The notes below the pieces were generated by a model. It did no database searches, was not told the origin of the DNA, and was given only the letters and a program-made list of their open reading frames with translations. This document shows positions 1 to 13,389 of a DNA stretch of 64,000 nt, in pieces. Source of the stretch: Apodemus sylvaticus (Eukaryota > Chordata > Mammalia > Rodentia > Muridae); NCBI RefSeq assembly GCF_947179515.1, contig NC_067482.1:73013811-73077810 (forward strand), given 5' to 3'. The position numbers and the translations under genes are program-made. Numbering within the stretch: position 1 is the first letter of the stretch; every line of letters begins with the position of its first letter.

Positions 1-661
1 TCTCCCTGCCCAAGAAGGTAGGAACTCTGCTGTGCAGGCACACACAATACTACCAACAAAGACTTGATGGAGCTCAGAAAGCTAAGTAGCGATCTGCATA
101 ATCTGCCTCTGAAAGAAGCCAGCATTGTTCAAGATTAAAAAGATTCCAGTAGGATCCCCTGGCATATTGTAAAAAGTCCCCTTAGCACAAAAGCATTAGT
201 TATTTATTTTTCATTCCACCAGTGAACACAGCTTGCCTTGTCAGTTAGTGTGCAGCATGGCCAGAAGGGCTGATGCTGTGTATGAGAGCTTGCCAGCTTC
301 TGAGAAACTAGAGTGATTTTCACTAGGATTGGTTCCCTGGTCTAATGTCAGTCTTAACTGAAAAGGAAATCACCACCAATTACTAAATGCCTTTGGAGTG
401 CATGGACCCTGCTGAAGTCACCTTGGGAGATTAGATCCCAGGAGAGAAGCTTCCAGCTCGGAGACAAGTCACCTATAGAGTCTGGCTCTGCCCTGCCTGT
501 CCACTGTGCTCTGATAGCTGGCTCATTAGGAGCAGTCTATAACAGGTTTTTTTCTTCCAACAACTATTGAGTAAGCAAGTATTCTGGCCTTGGCCTACCT
601 CCTTCCACTTTCTCCTAGTAAGCTCACTAGGCAGAGTCTGGAGGGGTGGCAGTCTCTAGAG

Positions 662-871
662 CAGCAGTTCTCAACCTGTGACTTGCCCCTTTGGGGGTCA
701 AACAACCCTTTCAACAGGGGTCACATATCAGATATTCTGTGTATTGCAATTCATAACAGTAGCAAAATTAGAGTTATAAAGTTGAAATGAAAAACATTTT
801 ATGGCTGGGGTTACCATAGCATGAGGAATTGTGTTAAAGGGTCACAAAATTAACAAGGTTGAGAACTACTG
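662..871. mobile_element. URR1-type hAT-Charlie MITE, copy 1
   Basis: A roughly 210-bp non-autonomous DNA transposon relic. Terminal inverted repeats are cagcagttctcaacct at the left and the complement of cagtagttctcaacct at the right. They are flanked by an 8-bp target duplication (ctctagag at 654-661, cactagag at 872-879). The interior has the typical rodent URR1 text about a tract of zeros in coding potential; it encodes nothing. Confidence 0.85.
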
Positions 872-879
872 CACTAGAG

Positions 880-2884
880 GCTTCTGGGTGGTTCCATTAC
901 AGTCCTCACAGCACACCTCCTGCCCTCAGGTCCAGTCTCAGCATGGCTACCATCGAGGGCTGCCCCTCTGCTTGCACTAAGCTGTAGAATCTGCTTCCAG
1001 AGGTCAGCACTTGGCTGGACACTTTCCATTGGGTCTACCCATTCCGATCACAACTTTATTCACAAGTCCATAAAGCATCCACTCAGACCCACCTCTCTCT
1101 ACGTTCCAGTTGTCTTCTGGACACTTCACTACTGCATCAAAAGAAGCACGCCCTGGAGAGACGCTAGAGCAACCACTCCACTCTATTCTGGCTCGTGGCT
1201 CACTCACAGTTAGTTGTCCCATCACCCTAAAGACTTGATACCCTTTCCCTCGCTTTCAAGTCCCAAATCAGAAAATCACAGGCTTCCATTATGCCCACCA
1301 GTAAACCATACCTGTGAGTTCTGCCCACTCACCTTGCTAAGCATCTGCTATAGGAGCTGGCCCCTTCCTACACCTCAGTGCCTGACTCTCAGCAGGCTCC
1401 TGCTCATAGCCTTGTCTTTCTCATCACTGACTACTCAAAGTTCCTGGGTCCACAGGGCTCTACGTGTGGCACTGTGATTCTCCTCCCTCTGTGTCTTCGA
1501 AAGTCTTCCTGGTGCCAGCTGACTGAACCTGATCCTCATGGGCTGTGTGTAAAGTGCTGTTGGTCTGGGAGCTTTGGTCTGGACTCTGACTGAGAACCAG
1601 TTTGTTCTAACTAGAGAATGGCTCCCAGAATTCAATGCATCTTCTATGAAACAGACAGAATGTATACCAGAGATTACTTTTTCTAGTCTCACCCTTGTAC
1701 CTTCCCAGAGTCTTGAATGGCAGACAGTAGGGCTGGCTGAAACTGAACAAAGATGAGTAGTGTGTTCTGTGGGAGGTGACCTAGAGCTCAGGGAACTAGC
1801 GGCTGACTTAACAACCTGAAAAGTTGTTAAGCTTCCTTCCTATTAGTAAGTTCTTGACCCCCAAACAAAACAAACAGCCCCCAGAAAACAAACATGCTGT
1901 GTTCTTAGTGTGAACACCAAACAAAAGGCCTTAGTGCTATATAGCAGAGACAGAGGGCAACCCCCCCACCCCCAGCATCAGCCATACGGATCTGAGGCAG
2001 TACCTGCCATAAGGCAAACTGCAGACTACCTCCACTCCCCACATGCTCTCAGGACAGAGGAGTTTCACCTCCATTCTCTAAAGACCCCCACTGCATCTCT
2101 CTGGTGACGGTTAGTGCACTCTGGGTCCTCCAAAGCTCAGGCACTGCTACTTTGCTAGACCTTTCTATTTGCTTAGCAGAAGCTGCATAGTACCAAAGCA
2201 TAAAGAAGACACTGACTGTCCACTGCCTGGATCCTCAGGCCTAGAAAGTGCTGGGAGAGACCTAATTGTGAAGAACAGCACATAAGGAGTCTAGTTCCTC
2301 TTGGGAAGTTATTCCATTTCAAACAGAAAACATAATTTTTCCTCTCAATCAAGTTCAGTGAGCTGAAGCACGGCTAGGTGGCAGATAGATACCTAGCATA
2401 TAGTAGGTCCCATGCTCAATGTTCAGGGCTGGAAAAAAAATGGGTATTGTATTCCCTTTCTCTAGGCTAAACACTCTCAGAATTCTCATGATTATTTACC
2501 TGACATAATATATGTGGATTCTGGCCACATTTATTATCTTAAATATATAGATCAGGAGCCTCACAAATCACTGTAACATCCAGAATAGACTGGAAAACTT
2601 GTGTTGCAGGAACTTCCGCCTTCCATGTCTGGGCTTAGTGTTCCTACTGATGACACTTCGGAACGCCCTCCCCTGAGCCACTGAGTCAGGCTGACCTTAT
2701 ATCAGCTAAGATGACTTTCCCAAGAGTGTTGCTGATAAATTCTGTCTTCATTACATTCATGCTTTTTCCTGGCCTCTTGCCATTTGTAATTCTGACCACT
2801 TTGCCACTGAAAACAACTATAATTAAAAAGTATCAATGTTGTAATTATATTTTAACAAAAAAATCAACAAAGAACTTGGGGGCT
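880..2884. other. Intron, no recognised feature
   Basis: Mostly unique sequence. The open frames on both strands are short, overlapping and unlike any protein I know. A small hairpin (9-bp arms cttaacaac/gttgttaag) lies near 1,807-1,831. Confidence 0.6.
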
Positions 2885-3015
2885 CATCATGGCCACACAT
2901 ACCTGTGATCCTGGCACTCCAGAGACCCAGGCAGCAATTTAGTTCAGTGGCAAAGCATCTGCCTCACAAGTACAAGACCCTGGGTTCAGTGCCCAGGACT
3001 GGGAAAAGGGAAAAG
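2885..3015 (+). repeat. B1-like plus ID-like SINE composite
   Basis: The left part (to about 2,935) resembles the start of a B1 element. The right part carries ID/tRNA-like A-box and B-box sequences (ttagttcagtggcaaagc and gggttcagtgccc), followed by an A-rich tail. The order B1 then ID is the reverse of the canonical B4 arrangement, so these may be two insertions. Confidence 0.6.
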
Positions 3016-3894
3016 GAAACTGTTCGCAAACACATGCACACATGCACACACAAAACCCATGTGCATGCCCCAGATTCCATTGGTTTGGCCTGCTATTCAA
3101 GGAGAGCTGGCCTCTACTCTCCTCAGTAAGACAATGGGCTTTGGCAGGGCAGCAACAGAAGCCTGAGCTATAGGTCTGGGTCAACCAACACTGAGCCTTT
3201 TGGCACTGCTTTTGGAGTCACCTTGTCATGCTAACTCAGATAAACTAGTATCTCCTGCATCCAAAGAAACAAACACTTATCTTCACTAAAATGTTCGTTT
3301 GATTCAGCAGCATTTAGCATGAATGACTCCATTTTGGTTTGTTCTGTCAGTTGAGCCAAATGCAGAAGTTCAGTAAAAACAATTGTCTCTTGTAATTCTA
3401 CTGAACAGAGTATAAGATGACCAGAACACACAACTACAATGACATGAACCTCAGAGCAGCTTAGCCATTCTAAGTAAAGGCACAGATTGGCCCCTTCAGG
3501 CATGGAGCAGAGGCCCTGGTTACTATGGATACTAGCCTTGGGAGTCATGCTAAGGATAGCCTTGTACACTTCATGGTAGTGTTGCAAGTGATGAGGTAAG
3601 AAACCCTTCCTGATGAGGCCCTGAGAAACCAAACCAACAGCCCCATAGTTCAAGACCCTCCACAGCAAGTAGACAACGGGCTTTTGCCAGGCAAATTTCT
3701 ACGGGCTGCACACACCAACCAGCCTGTCCTGCCCAGTACAATCTCCTGAGAATCTTTCCTCTGCCCTCAAGGCCTCTCTCTTCCTGCTGCATCCCCTCTA
3801 GACTGCCCACACACTTGTCCCGGGGCTCATTGCTCATCCTGACCTCCATGCATAGTCATTACTTGCCCTGCTCTTGTGAAAGAGACCCTGCACT
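3016..3894. other. Intron, no recognised feature
   Basis: A 145-codon open frame lies on the minus strand at 3,231-3,668, but its translation matches no family I know. No splice or promoter context supports it. Confidence 0.5.
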
Positions 3895-4010
3895 GATGAT
3901 CACATTTACTACCCGGCACAGATGAGGAGACCTGTCAAGGTTATATAGCTAGTGAATGGGAAAGCCAGGATCCAGACTCCAGAATCAAGCCCAGAATGAA
4001 CATCTTGCTG
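3895..4010 (+). repeat. MIR SINE
   Basis: Contains the MIR core in sense, in the order gatgaggaga, an aggttatatagctagtgaatgg-like segment and a ccaggatccagactcc-like end. It is diverged, as expected of an old mammalian SINE. Confidence 0.7.
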
Positions 4011-4631
4011 TTTTGAATTCTTTGCCATGTATTTCCAAGCTTGGACTCTGTGGAATAAACTTGAGCCCAAAAGACAAGGCAGAAAGAAGCTGCTATGTTG
4101 CCTACTACTACTGCCCTGCACCAAGTTCATAAAAACCAGTCACTGGTTTTACTTAACCAGTAAAATAGTTTCTTCAAAAACATTTGCTAAAGGTATTTTT
4201 CCTATCCACAGTAGAAAATACTTAGCAGATAAGCATCCAATATCCATTACAGCTCATCCTACATGGTGTCAAGGATTAAAAAGCTCAGAAGAACAGTGCC
4301 TTGTTCACTTTGAATTATGAAAGCCTAGCATAGTTTCAGCTCAACAAATGTCTATAATTATTCAACAAATCAGAGAGAGAGCTATTTTATCAAGAACTTG
4401 CCATTAAAAAAAAAAGCATTAAAAAGTTAATTGGCAGTTACAACGTATAAATGGGTTTTAAAAATATGACTTTTTCATGGTTACTGTAAACATATTAGCA
4501 TACACCAGAGGCACATGACCTCAGAGCCAACTTGTGATCAATAGTTCATCCTCATCCTCGGGACAAAGGGAATCTGCAGCAACAGAATGGGTTTATCTGG
4601 TCCATGAAGTCCTTGAAGACTAAAGACTGCT

Positions 4632-4634
<3 letters not shown>

Positions 4635-4679
<45 letters not shown>
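4635..4679. repeat. (CA)n microsatellite
   Basis: About 22 uninterrupted CA units, likely polymorphic. Confidence 0.97.
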
Positions 4680-4680
<1 letters not shown>

Positions 4681-4739
4681 AAACATAGATCACAATAGTA
4701 GGGGAGGAACTATGTGTAAACAGCAATAATAAACATTAT

Positions 4740-6682
4740 TAAATTATTAAAATCTAAGTGGGAAAACCACAGATAAGATTCAAATACTCTCCATCTCATT
4801 CTCTTAGAATTCTGGCCACAAGTTAAATTTATTTGCTAAGAACAACATAAAAACTCATTCCTTTATGAGCCAAGAACAAGCATTAGACCAATTTTCTAGC
4901 CTTTCATCACCCACAGTAGCAACTACAAGTTGCATTCACTAGGTGGCGCTCTCTACCGCATGGGTCGCTACAAGCAGCACAGTACATCAAAGTGACAGCA
5001 GCCTGGTCCTAAGATGATTTGTCTCTTGAGGATACACATTTGGTTTAAGTTTCCACTGCAAAGTTAAAGTTCTCAAGATAGGTCATGCAGATCAATTGCT
5101 CCTGTAATCCGAAACTCAAAAGAGCAAATAATATCTAAACAAGGGGAGGGGGTGGCCTGAGCTTATGAGGGTCTCTAAAAGCCAGGAGACAGTCTGCCTG
5201 GCTACCTCTAATCTCACCATCAAAACTGTTACCTTGTTCAGTTTCTGCTTCACATCAGCAAGGGACCAGCAAAAGCAACTGTGAGCAGTGCAGAGGGGGG
5301 ACAGGCATGCACTGTCTCTGCTGCCTGACAGATGCCAATCATTCACACTCAACAGAAACCCTGTTCTGATAACAGAAGAGCTCTGCTCTGCACTAGCCTA
5401 CTTCTTTAGCAAAATGCAAGCAAAGGAGGAGCAAGCACTTTCTCTCTGGAGAGAGGGTTTGGTAACAAGATCCACAGCCTGGCTCCACGGTCCTCATTCA
5501 GCTGAGTGAATGGAAATGAAATGCCGAGTATGCTGGCCTCTGCCAACAGCACCGATGCCGGCATTCCATGGAAATCCAGGGCCTTGCCTAATCATTCTCT
5601 GTCCTAAAAAAAAAAAAAAAAAAGATTCCTTTCCCTGTTATGGTCTCTCTCACACACATTGCAGTAAGTTCTGTTTCAAGGGATAAGTTACAAAACGTTC
5701 TAATACATTTTCTTTGAAAAAGTGGAAATGTAAAAACAAAAACAAACCCATGGTTTCTAGAACTTAAGTAACTACGGCAAACTAACAACTGCTAAATGTT
5801 ACAAAGTGAAGACTTGCCTGATAAAAATGAGTTTACTTAAATGTTCAAACAGTATAGACTACTTGGCTCCTGACATAGCTTTCTAGGGTGGAGTAGAACA
5901 GCTAAGAAAGTAAAGGTATACACTAGACCTTAACTACGAGACTCAAATCCTGTACTTTCAAGAATGATTTTACTGGAACACAAACTATTTAAAGTCTCTA
6001 CTTAGATTTTTTAATATTTAAACTTATGCGTAAAAGCTTTCACAGTAAACTGAGTAAAGACAAGTTTGTACTTTCTTGAGCAATTTTTTTCAGATGACTA
6101 AGATGTTTAAAAGAATACAAATGCAAACATTTCTATTCTTATAACAAAGAATTTCACTTTAAAATCATGTCTCAATTTGTTAGCAATAAAACTTATCAAA
6201 ATGTAGCACCAACAATAAGCCCTCAACAATAAGCACACACACTTTAAGGATCACACTCCTGTTTCAGAGAAAGAAGAGCCACACGGTTTTTAAGCCCCGT
6301 CAACCGGCTCTGACCGGATGCTAGCCTGAGCACTATCTCACGCCCCGTGTGCCGACTGGCACGGCATGCTGCGGGTCCTACTCTGTGGAGTTACCCTGGG
6401 GAAATGCAGCAGCTTCCCCAGCCTGAGAGCACAAGCAAGGGGCAGAAGGTGGACTGGCTTCCAGATCAAGCTCGCAGCAAATTTGGAACTTGAAACAAAT
6501 CCGAAGTTTAAAATTTTATTTTTATTTATATCTATATATCTGTATTTTATTTAGGACATTTTAATAACTAAACAAAACACATTTACTTTTTCCCTCATCT
6601 CAAAATTGCGAACCTCCACACAGGCTTATTTCAGGGGGAAAAAAGTTAAATTTTATTGGAAATTGTTTTGTCTTTAAACTGG

Positions 6683-6725
<43 letters not shown>

Positions 6726-9700
6726 ATGGATATACAAGTGATTTCGGTACTTATTAAAATTAGGAAAGGGCATTGTGGAGATCCTGTAACAATCATTAAG
6801 GCTCTTTAAAACACCAGAAACCTCATGTAGAAAATTTGAATTCAACTTTTATTCTGAACCACGGCCAAGCCTTTGTTCCAAACCCGCATAAGTCACTGTT
6901 TCTCTCTTCTTTAGAGTAACTTTTTGAGCAAACATTATTAAAAGCTACATCTGACTTTAATAGACTTTCCCAATTTGCTGCTGAGTGTTTACTATCAAAC
7001 TCTAATCATGACTTTCCTAAATTTATTTATACTTTCACACAAACTTCCAAAGTTTTCCCATCTTAAATAAAAACCCACAAAAACTATGGGAAATGCTTTG
7101 CTTGAAAGATAAAAGCTGATTCCTTGTACATTTGCAAAGATTGATGTTTATGTCGGTTCAAATATGCAGCTCACAGCATTTCAATACCCACAGTCAACTT
7201 CATTTTCTTGTCTCTTAAAAAAAAAAAAAAAAAAAAAAGAAGGTACTGAGTTTCTTTCCCCCATTTTGCTGTGAAAATATAAATGGGAACTAATGCAAAG
7301 CATTCCCGGCCCGGAGCGTCTTGCGTAGAATACCCAGTCTTCAGCATAAGCACTGTACAAGTCATATGTCGCTTTCTTAATGAAATGGGGCTGTTTTATT
7401 ATATATGGCCCAGCTAACATTTTGGTAAACAAAAACAGTAAGAGAAAAAACACAATATCATATGGGAAAGAAGGAAAGGATTAGCTTTATTTATTAAAGA
7501 GTGGAAAATATTTTTGCAGTCTTTCTACCAAACATTTCATAGAGTGCTTATTAAAATATAACACACCTCTAAGCAGAGCTGTTTATTAGCTCCCACTATG
7601 CACTGAAAGAGAAAGGACGCCTTGGGAGAGAAATGCGGCAGCAGGGTTGGTGCCCGTAGCATGGGCCCTTTGTCAACAATACTTAGAATAGGCTAATTCA
7701 GAATCAGACACAAACCCAGGGCTCCCCATAATTCTATACACAGATGACTTATCTCACAGAAGACTAAGGCATCCACACAGTAGAACAAATTGAAAGTAAC
7801 AAAACTAAAAAGAATTATTTCCCAACTGAACAGACATATTTTAAGGTCTGTACAATTAACAAAATATTTTTTAATAATTAAAAAAAAACTTCTAATAAGA
7901 GACCTGGTTTTGAAGTGTGTCACACCCTAGTTCCCTAGCCATGAATTCTAGTTCATTTTTTAAAATGAGGCCTATTTCCTGTAATTTTAGATATTTTAGA
8001 GTACAATTATTTTACATTTTTATGATGCCTTTGGGGTATCATTACAAATATTTTTATGTGTTTAAACTTAGGAAAGTAAAATTAAGTAATAGCTTCTCTT
8101 AAAGGGAGCTGTCAACTCTCTCCTGAACACAAATCTTTGTTTTAAAGCAATCTAGAGATTTATATCCCTAGTAACCATAGAAATTAGTCTTAAGCTTTTA
8201 GAAAAAAAATTGCAGAAAATGTTATTTAATTAAAATCAGAGCTCTGCTCTTAGAAATAAGGACCTTCTTTTGAACAGAAAGAATTTTCCACAGAGCAAAA
8301 CTGTTTTAACTTGAGGCAGCGCTCTGTAATAAATTAATCAAACACATTTCATTAACTCTTGAACTTGTGTGCACCATGAGTCAAACTGTGTCGGAAGGCT
8401 CTGCCAGGGACCAGGACAGGACCATGGTTACAGAAGAGAAAGTGAAACAGGTAACATCCAAAAAAATGTGAGAGTAAGACAGCAGAAAAAACTGAAGATT
8501 GAAGATTGAAGAACTCAACCCTTAAGTCAGCACTAACAGTATGGGGATGGGGGAGAGAATCCCTCCTGGCAGAAGTCACTTTGTTTCTCTTGGGAAAACA
8601 TCATTCACTTTTTCTTAACACAAGGCCCATCCACGTGTCACCAGTCAACTTTCACTCTGCCATTTCTATTTCACACATAGAACAATGACGCATGCTGTGG
8701 ACTCTTTGGTCACTGAGAGTAAGACAAGCTGGTTATTGACTGGGAAGCCGGAGATGGCTGGGGCAATCTCCAGGCTCCTCTGGAAGTCTCTTCCCGAGTG
8801 GGCGAAGGAAAGTATGCTTGAGGGTGGGAAACAGATTCCTCAGGCACTGTCAGCGCTTAGGGCTTATGAAACTCAGATGCAGAGGGAGTATATATACTAC
8901 AAAATTTGATTAGCTTTTATGAGATTTAAAATTTGTAGTTTCAAGTTTTTCTCTGTATAATACATAATTTTGAAAGTCAGCCACATTCTGATTCTCATTA
9001 CTACTTTTAAACTTGCCATTTGGAAACAAAGATATTGCTGATCGTGTCATAAATTAGATATTAAATATATGTGAAGTGGCCACACAGTAGAGTGTAAACA
9101 CCAGAACCTTCAGGCAACAAATCCTTGAGCTTCTCCATCATCAAAACTGAGGAAGCCAGAAAGATGCTTCTTTGCTTAAGTCTGTGAGCTGCTAGGAGAG
9201 CTTAACACTCATTCATTCTGTAAGTAGCCTCACGGCAGGCAGAGTGCATTTGCTTCCCACTCCACTTCGCATCCTGCAAGGGAAACTTTAACAAACGATT
9301 AAGAAAAGTCCTCTATGTGTCTGTAATGAATTGATCTGTACAACAAGAGACAGACTACACTGAGGCATTCTAAATATTAAAAGCAGGCAGTCCCCCTGGG
9401 ATTCAGCCAACACCACAGCATGTTCACCTCTGCTGTGCTAAAGTTAATCCTCTGTGGTAGCAAAAAGAGAAAGAATCTTTTTAACTGGAATGGGGAGACA
9501 GCAGTGAGGTTCTCGGAAGGGCTGCTTCCTCCAGTCTCAACTGCAGTCTGAGCCTTCCACAGGCGATCTCTCCAGATAAGTAATGCTCACTGTGTGTAAA
9601 TGAGATTTCACTTTTCATTCAAATTGTAATAGTTACAAATGGTAGTAACATAAAAAATCTATTATAAAGTGTTGATAAAAACAGCACTTTAACTATCTAG

Positions 9701-10130
9701 AAATCATCTCTAAACATAATGCACATTATAGTTTCCCAGTATGAGTTCAGCACAGCTCAGAACCAGTGTTGTGGCAGCAGGGTTGTCACTGTTCAACTTG
9801 CCCACCGTTCCCAACCCTCACAGGCAGCAAGGCAGCAAAGAGCTAATACCCCCATTTCCAAGGGAAACAAGAATAGGAGAGCTTCACTGGCTTTTACCCT
9901 AGTGTGTTCTTACTTCTTCCTCTCACACAGACAGTAAGTAGAGTCTGTATGCTTCCTCCACAGCCTCTCCTAACCCTGCCAATATGGTGGTCACAGTTAC
10001 AAAGCAATAAAACCTTATACTCGGCTTAGGGGCAGTTCTTCTGAGGATCATACCATACAGAATATGCCCTAGGTGACCAACACCATGTAGGCAAAAGCAG
10101 CCATCAGTGCAGGAGCAAGGATGGTCTTTT
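4740..10130. other. Intron, AT-rich and repeat-poor
   Basis: Mostly unique AT-rich sequence with A-runs at 5,606-5,623 and 7,218-7,239 and a (CA)n at 6,684-6,723. I see no SINE, LTR or young LINE, and no protein-like frame. A 25-codon ATG frame ending at a donor-like GTAACA lies at 8,376-8,450 (see findings). A 50-bp direct repeat starts at 9,793. Confidence 0.6.
6684..6723. repeat. (CA)n microsatellite
   Basis: About 20 uninterrupted CA units. Confidence 0.97.
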
Positions 10131-10237
10131 GCTTTTTTTTTTGGTTTTTGAGACAGGTCTATGCTAGTCTCAAGCAAGCCTCCTGCCTCAGCTTCAAGTT
10201 CTGGGACTACAGGCTGGTGCTGCCATACCTAGTTAAG
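10131..10237 (-). repeat. B1-like SINE relic
   Basis: Reads in antisense as T-run, ttttgagacaggtct, ctcctgcctcagcttc and ctgggactacaggctggtg, i.e. the complement of an old B1/proto-B1 element. Confidence 0.75.
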
Positions 10238-10239
10238 GA

Positions 10240-10995
10240 AGTATTTAGCTTATTTGCACATGGTACAGAGTAAATCCTTTACAGAATACCTCTGGACATA
10301 TCGCTGCTGAGCTTAAACTTGCCCAATCTTAACCCTCACAAGCAGAGAGGCAGCAGAGAGCTATGAACACAGATTACACTCCCTGATCCCTAAAGTCCAG
10401 TCCAGCTTCTGCATTTGACTGAAAATTACAGCATATTCAGGTGGTTCTTCACAGCCAGTCTTGGAATACAAAGCCAGTTTAAGGGGAAGGACCCAGCCCT
10501 CATGCCTGTCCATCATGAAGCACATTCCTGATGTTCGCATAAGCTTTTCAGTGAACATTATCCACAGTGTCTACTGCTGGCTCAGAGACTAGAGCTGGTA
10601 TTCAAACAGAGACCCAACCAATTAACCCTCCATACTACTTCCAGACCTCTGGAAGCTTCAAGAATGCAAACTAACAACAACACATGGAACCTTCAGAGAT
10701 GTCAGCAAGCATAGGCCATGCTGGGTGTGCAGGTAGGAGGCATGTTCTTGTGTCCACAGTGCCTATCTTACAGGGCTAAAGCCACTAGGTCCTTAATTGC
10801 AAAAAGCCATTAGGAGTCTCACATGTGCCGTAAGATCAGAGGAAGGAGCCTTACTAGTGAACTAGCAAATAAGGAGGCATCGACCTTGAGGCAGAAGAAG
10901 GAAGATGGCTGGTGTCTACAAGCTCTTGGGTAATGGCTTCACCAGAGCTAAGAACCACAGGCAGCACAAGAATGAGGCTAAGGAATCGTTTTGGG
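10240..10995. other. Intron, no recognised gene
   Basis: Unique sequence. Holds the second copy (10,314-10,364) of a short direct repeat whose first copy is at 9,793-9,845. Confidence 0.5.
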
Positions 10996-10999
10996 GCCA

Positions 11000-11175
11000 G
11001 ATCTGCATCCAAGACAGTGCTTATACTCATGAAGTACATGGCTCTTCCCAAAGACTTAGCCCACTTTTGCCTCAGTTTCTCCATTTGTATAATGGGGCAA
11101 TATTGGCACGTACTTCACGGAGGGTGAGATGCAAAGAACTAGAAAAGTGCCTGGCACAAGGTAAATATAGTGAAA
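11000..11175 (-). repeat. MIR SINE
   Basis: The antisense MIR hallmark ttgcctcagtttctccattt, then ataatggggcaatattgg and agtgcctggcacaaggtaaa, is well preserved. Confidence 0.82.
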
Positions 11176-11179
11176 CTTG

Positions 11180-12914
11180 GGAATAATGTGAAGATAGTAC
11201 TTTCTCTCCAAGGGTGTCCCATGACTCTCACAAAGAAGCACAAGTCAAAGTGCACATGAGAATTTAAGGTGGACAGCAGAGCCCTTTGGTGCTCTGACTC
11301 CAGTCAGGGTTTGCACTACAAGTACTGTGCTGGGAATGTGAACAAGAACAACTGATGGTTAGATAGCACAGAACAAGGCCCCTGTGGCTATATCACACTT
11401 CTTACACAAGGAACCTTCCTCTAAAGTTTTTTGCTATATACAATTGCAAAATCAAGATTGTTTTCCCCTTCACCTTTTCTCTACATTCCTAAGAGAAAGG
11501 TAGAACAATCTATTATCTTCTGCTGAAACTGGAAGGCACTAAGAATCAGAGAGACTTGCCCCATGAACATAAAAAATGCTCTGACTCCTTAAACAGCAAC
11601 ATGGGTAGCCAATAAGGTAAGAGAGGGAAAAGGTACACATGCAAAATCAATCCTCATCCAAAACTACATTGGGCTCTCCTGCCCTCATCCAGGTATCTTG
11701 CTGGGATTTTCCATCCTCATCCTTCATCCCTGTCTCTTGCTGGGACTCTCACATCTTTATCTCTGTCTTGTGCCCAGGGCAACCTTACAACCTTGTCTTT
11801 AGCGTTCCCATGTCAGGCCGCCTACGCTGTGAGGTTACTGCTGCCTGCTCAGGTTCAGGCCTCATAGCTGATCACTGTCTCCTACTAAACTGCGACAGCC
11901 GGTTGGACACTCAGCTCTACAGGTCCTCCATAATTTTCCTGGCTCATTTGCTAGGCTTAGGCTCTGATCCTTACTAGTGCCCCCGCCTAGTGACTCTCCA
12001 GTCTCATCTGTTCTCTCCTTCCAGGACAATGTCCACATTCCTCCAGTCTCACTGGACTTGCTCAGACCTTCCTGGTAGAGTTGAAGCCTAGGATACTTAT
12101 GTTGACAATTTTTAAACCAATGGCTTTTGCATACCCTTCCCAAGCTGACTCAGAAGGCTGCCTACTTACATGTGGGTAGAAAGATATATGTTATCCAGAC
12201 CTCTGCCCTTGCTAAAGAACACTGAACCAGAGCCTGGGTACAGGTCTAACAGAAATTACTAACAGTCATATTTTGCTGCAGTGTTATGTAAGGAGGCTAA
12301 GGTCTTAAGAACTTAAGATGCAAAATAGAACAAATGTCTCAAGAAGCTAAATTAAAGAGTAATTTTGCAGCCATTGAGGAAGCAGAACTCTTCAGGCGTC
12401 CAAATACCCTGTACTAGGTAGGATCCCCCAGTGTACCCAGCACAAGATCACAGGCTTCTTTATGTTGCTCACAGAATCAAATTCCACAAAAACAAGCATG
12501 TCAATCAGAACAGTTTCTGGGGACAAAGGTCCAGAATTTAGGTACTGGATTGGCATTAGAGAGGGCATGGCCTGACGCAGATGTAGGCATGCAGAGATAA
12601 TGAACACCTCCACTCTGCCCATTTGGACCCAGTTTCCTTCTTAGAGCTCAAGCTTAATTCCTAGGAACACTGTAAACCCACCAAGAGGAAAAACGTATTC
12701 CAGTTGCTAATGTATTTACAACATGCCTCTGGGGGTGGGGGAACTAGAAGAAAAAATAATCATTTAACTTAATTGGCATTGACTGACCAAGCTTGGGAGA
12801 TAGGCATAACAACGGCTTTACTATTCTATGATTAATATCAAATCTATCACTTGTACTCACAGAACATTGTAAACTGGGTATAGTTTCATCTTGATCCTGA
12901 TTAGTGACCTTAGA
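11180..12914. other. Intron, no recognised feature
   Basis: The 90-110-codon frames at 11,639-11,977 (+) and 11,862-12,143 (-) overlap each other and look non-coding. A partial internal near-repeat of a tcttgctgggattttcc-like phrase occurs around 11,690-11,750. Confidence 0.5.
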
Positions 12915-13035
12915 TGCTGTTACTGCACATGAGGAGATACATTATCCCTGTTCACACACAGGAAGCCAAGGCTCAAGAAGGCGCAGAAGCTGTTTGATGC
13001 ACTCAGCTTCTAAGTTCTAGAACTGGATTCAAATG
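12915..13035 (+). repeat. MIR SINE (diverged)
   Basis: Sense MIR-like order: catgaggagatacattatcc, then aggctcaagaaggcgcagaa, then gaactggattcaaatgg. Confidence 0.55.
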
Positions 13036-13344
13036 GAGCTGATGTGGCTACACAGCCTTTGCCCCTACTCTGCTGGGACTGCCTATTATGCTGCACCAGC
13101 CCAAACAAATAAAATTCAAGTGTGCTCACAGCGCCTCCATCACCCTTGCCTTCTCTTGAGATGATACATCAAAGGTGCCTGGGATGAGGTGTTGTTATTA
13201 TTTTACTAATATCAACTTTATCATCTAAGCATAAAAACATAAAGAGATAACGGGTTTTGGGCCAGACAGATGTACTTGCAAGTGTTTACATATGAAAGTC
13301 GCCAGCTCTGTCAAAGAGATCACTAATTACTATACACAAATGTG

Positions 13345-13386
13345 CTCACACACACTCACACACACACTCACTCACACACACACACA
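13345..13386. repeat. Imperfect (CA)n
   Basis: CA units interrupted by several CT dinucleotides. Confidence 0.9.
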
Positions 13387-13389
13387 AGC

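Noticed and set aside
3231..3668. 145-codon open frame on the minus strand within intron 1
   Set aside because: No recognisable motif and no flanking splice signals of note; consistent with chance.
13345..13386. Regularly spaced short repeats that might suggest a CRISPR-like array
   Set aside because: It is a CA/CT microsatellite in a mammalian intron, with no spacers or cas genes.
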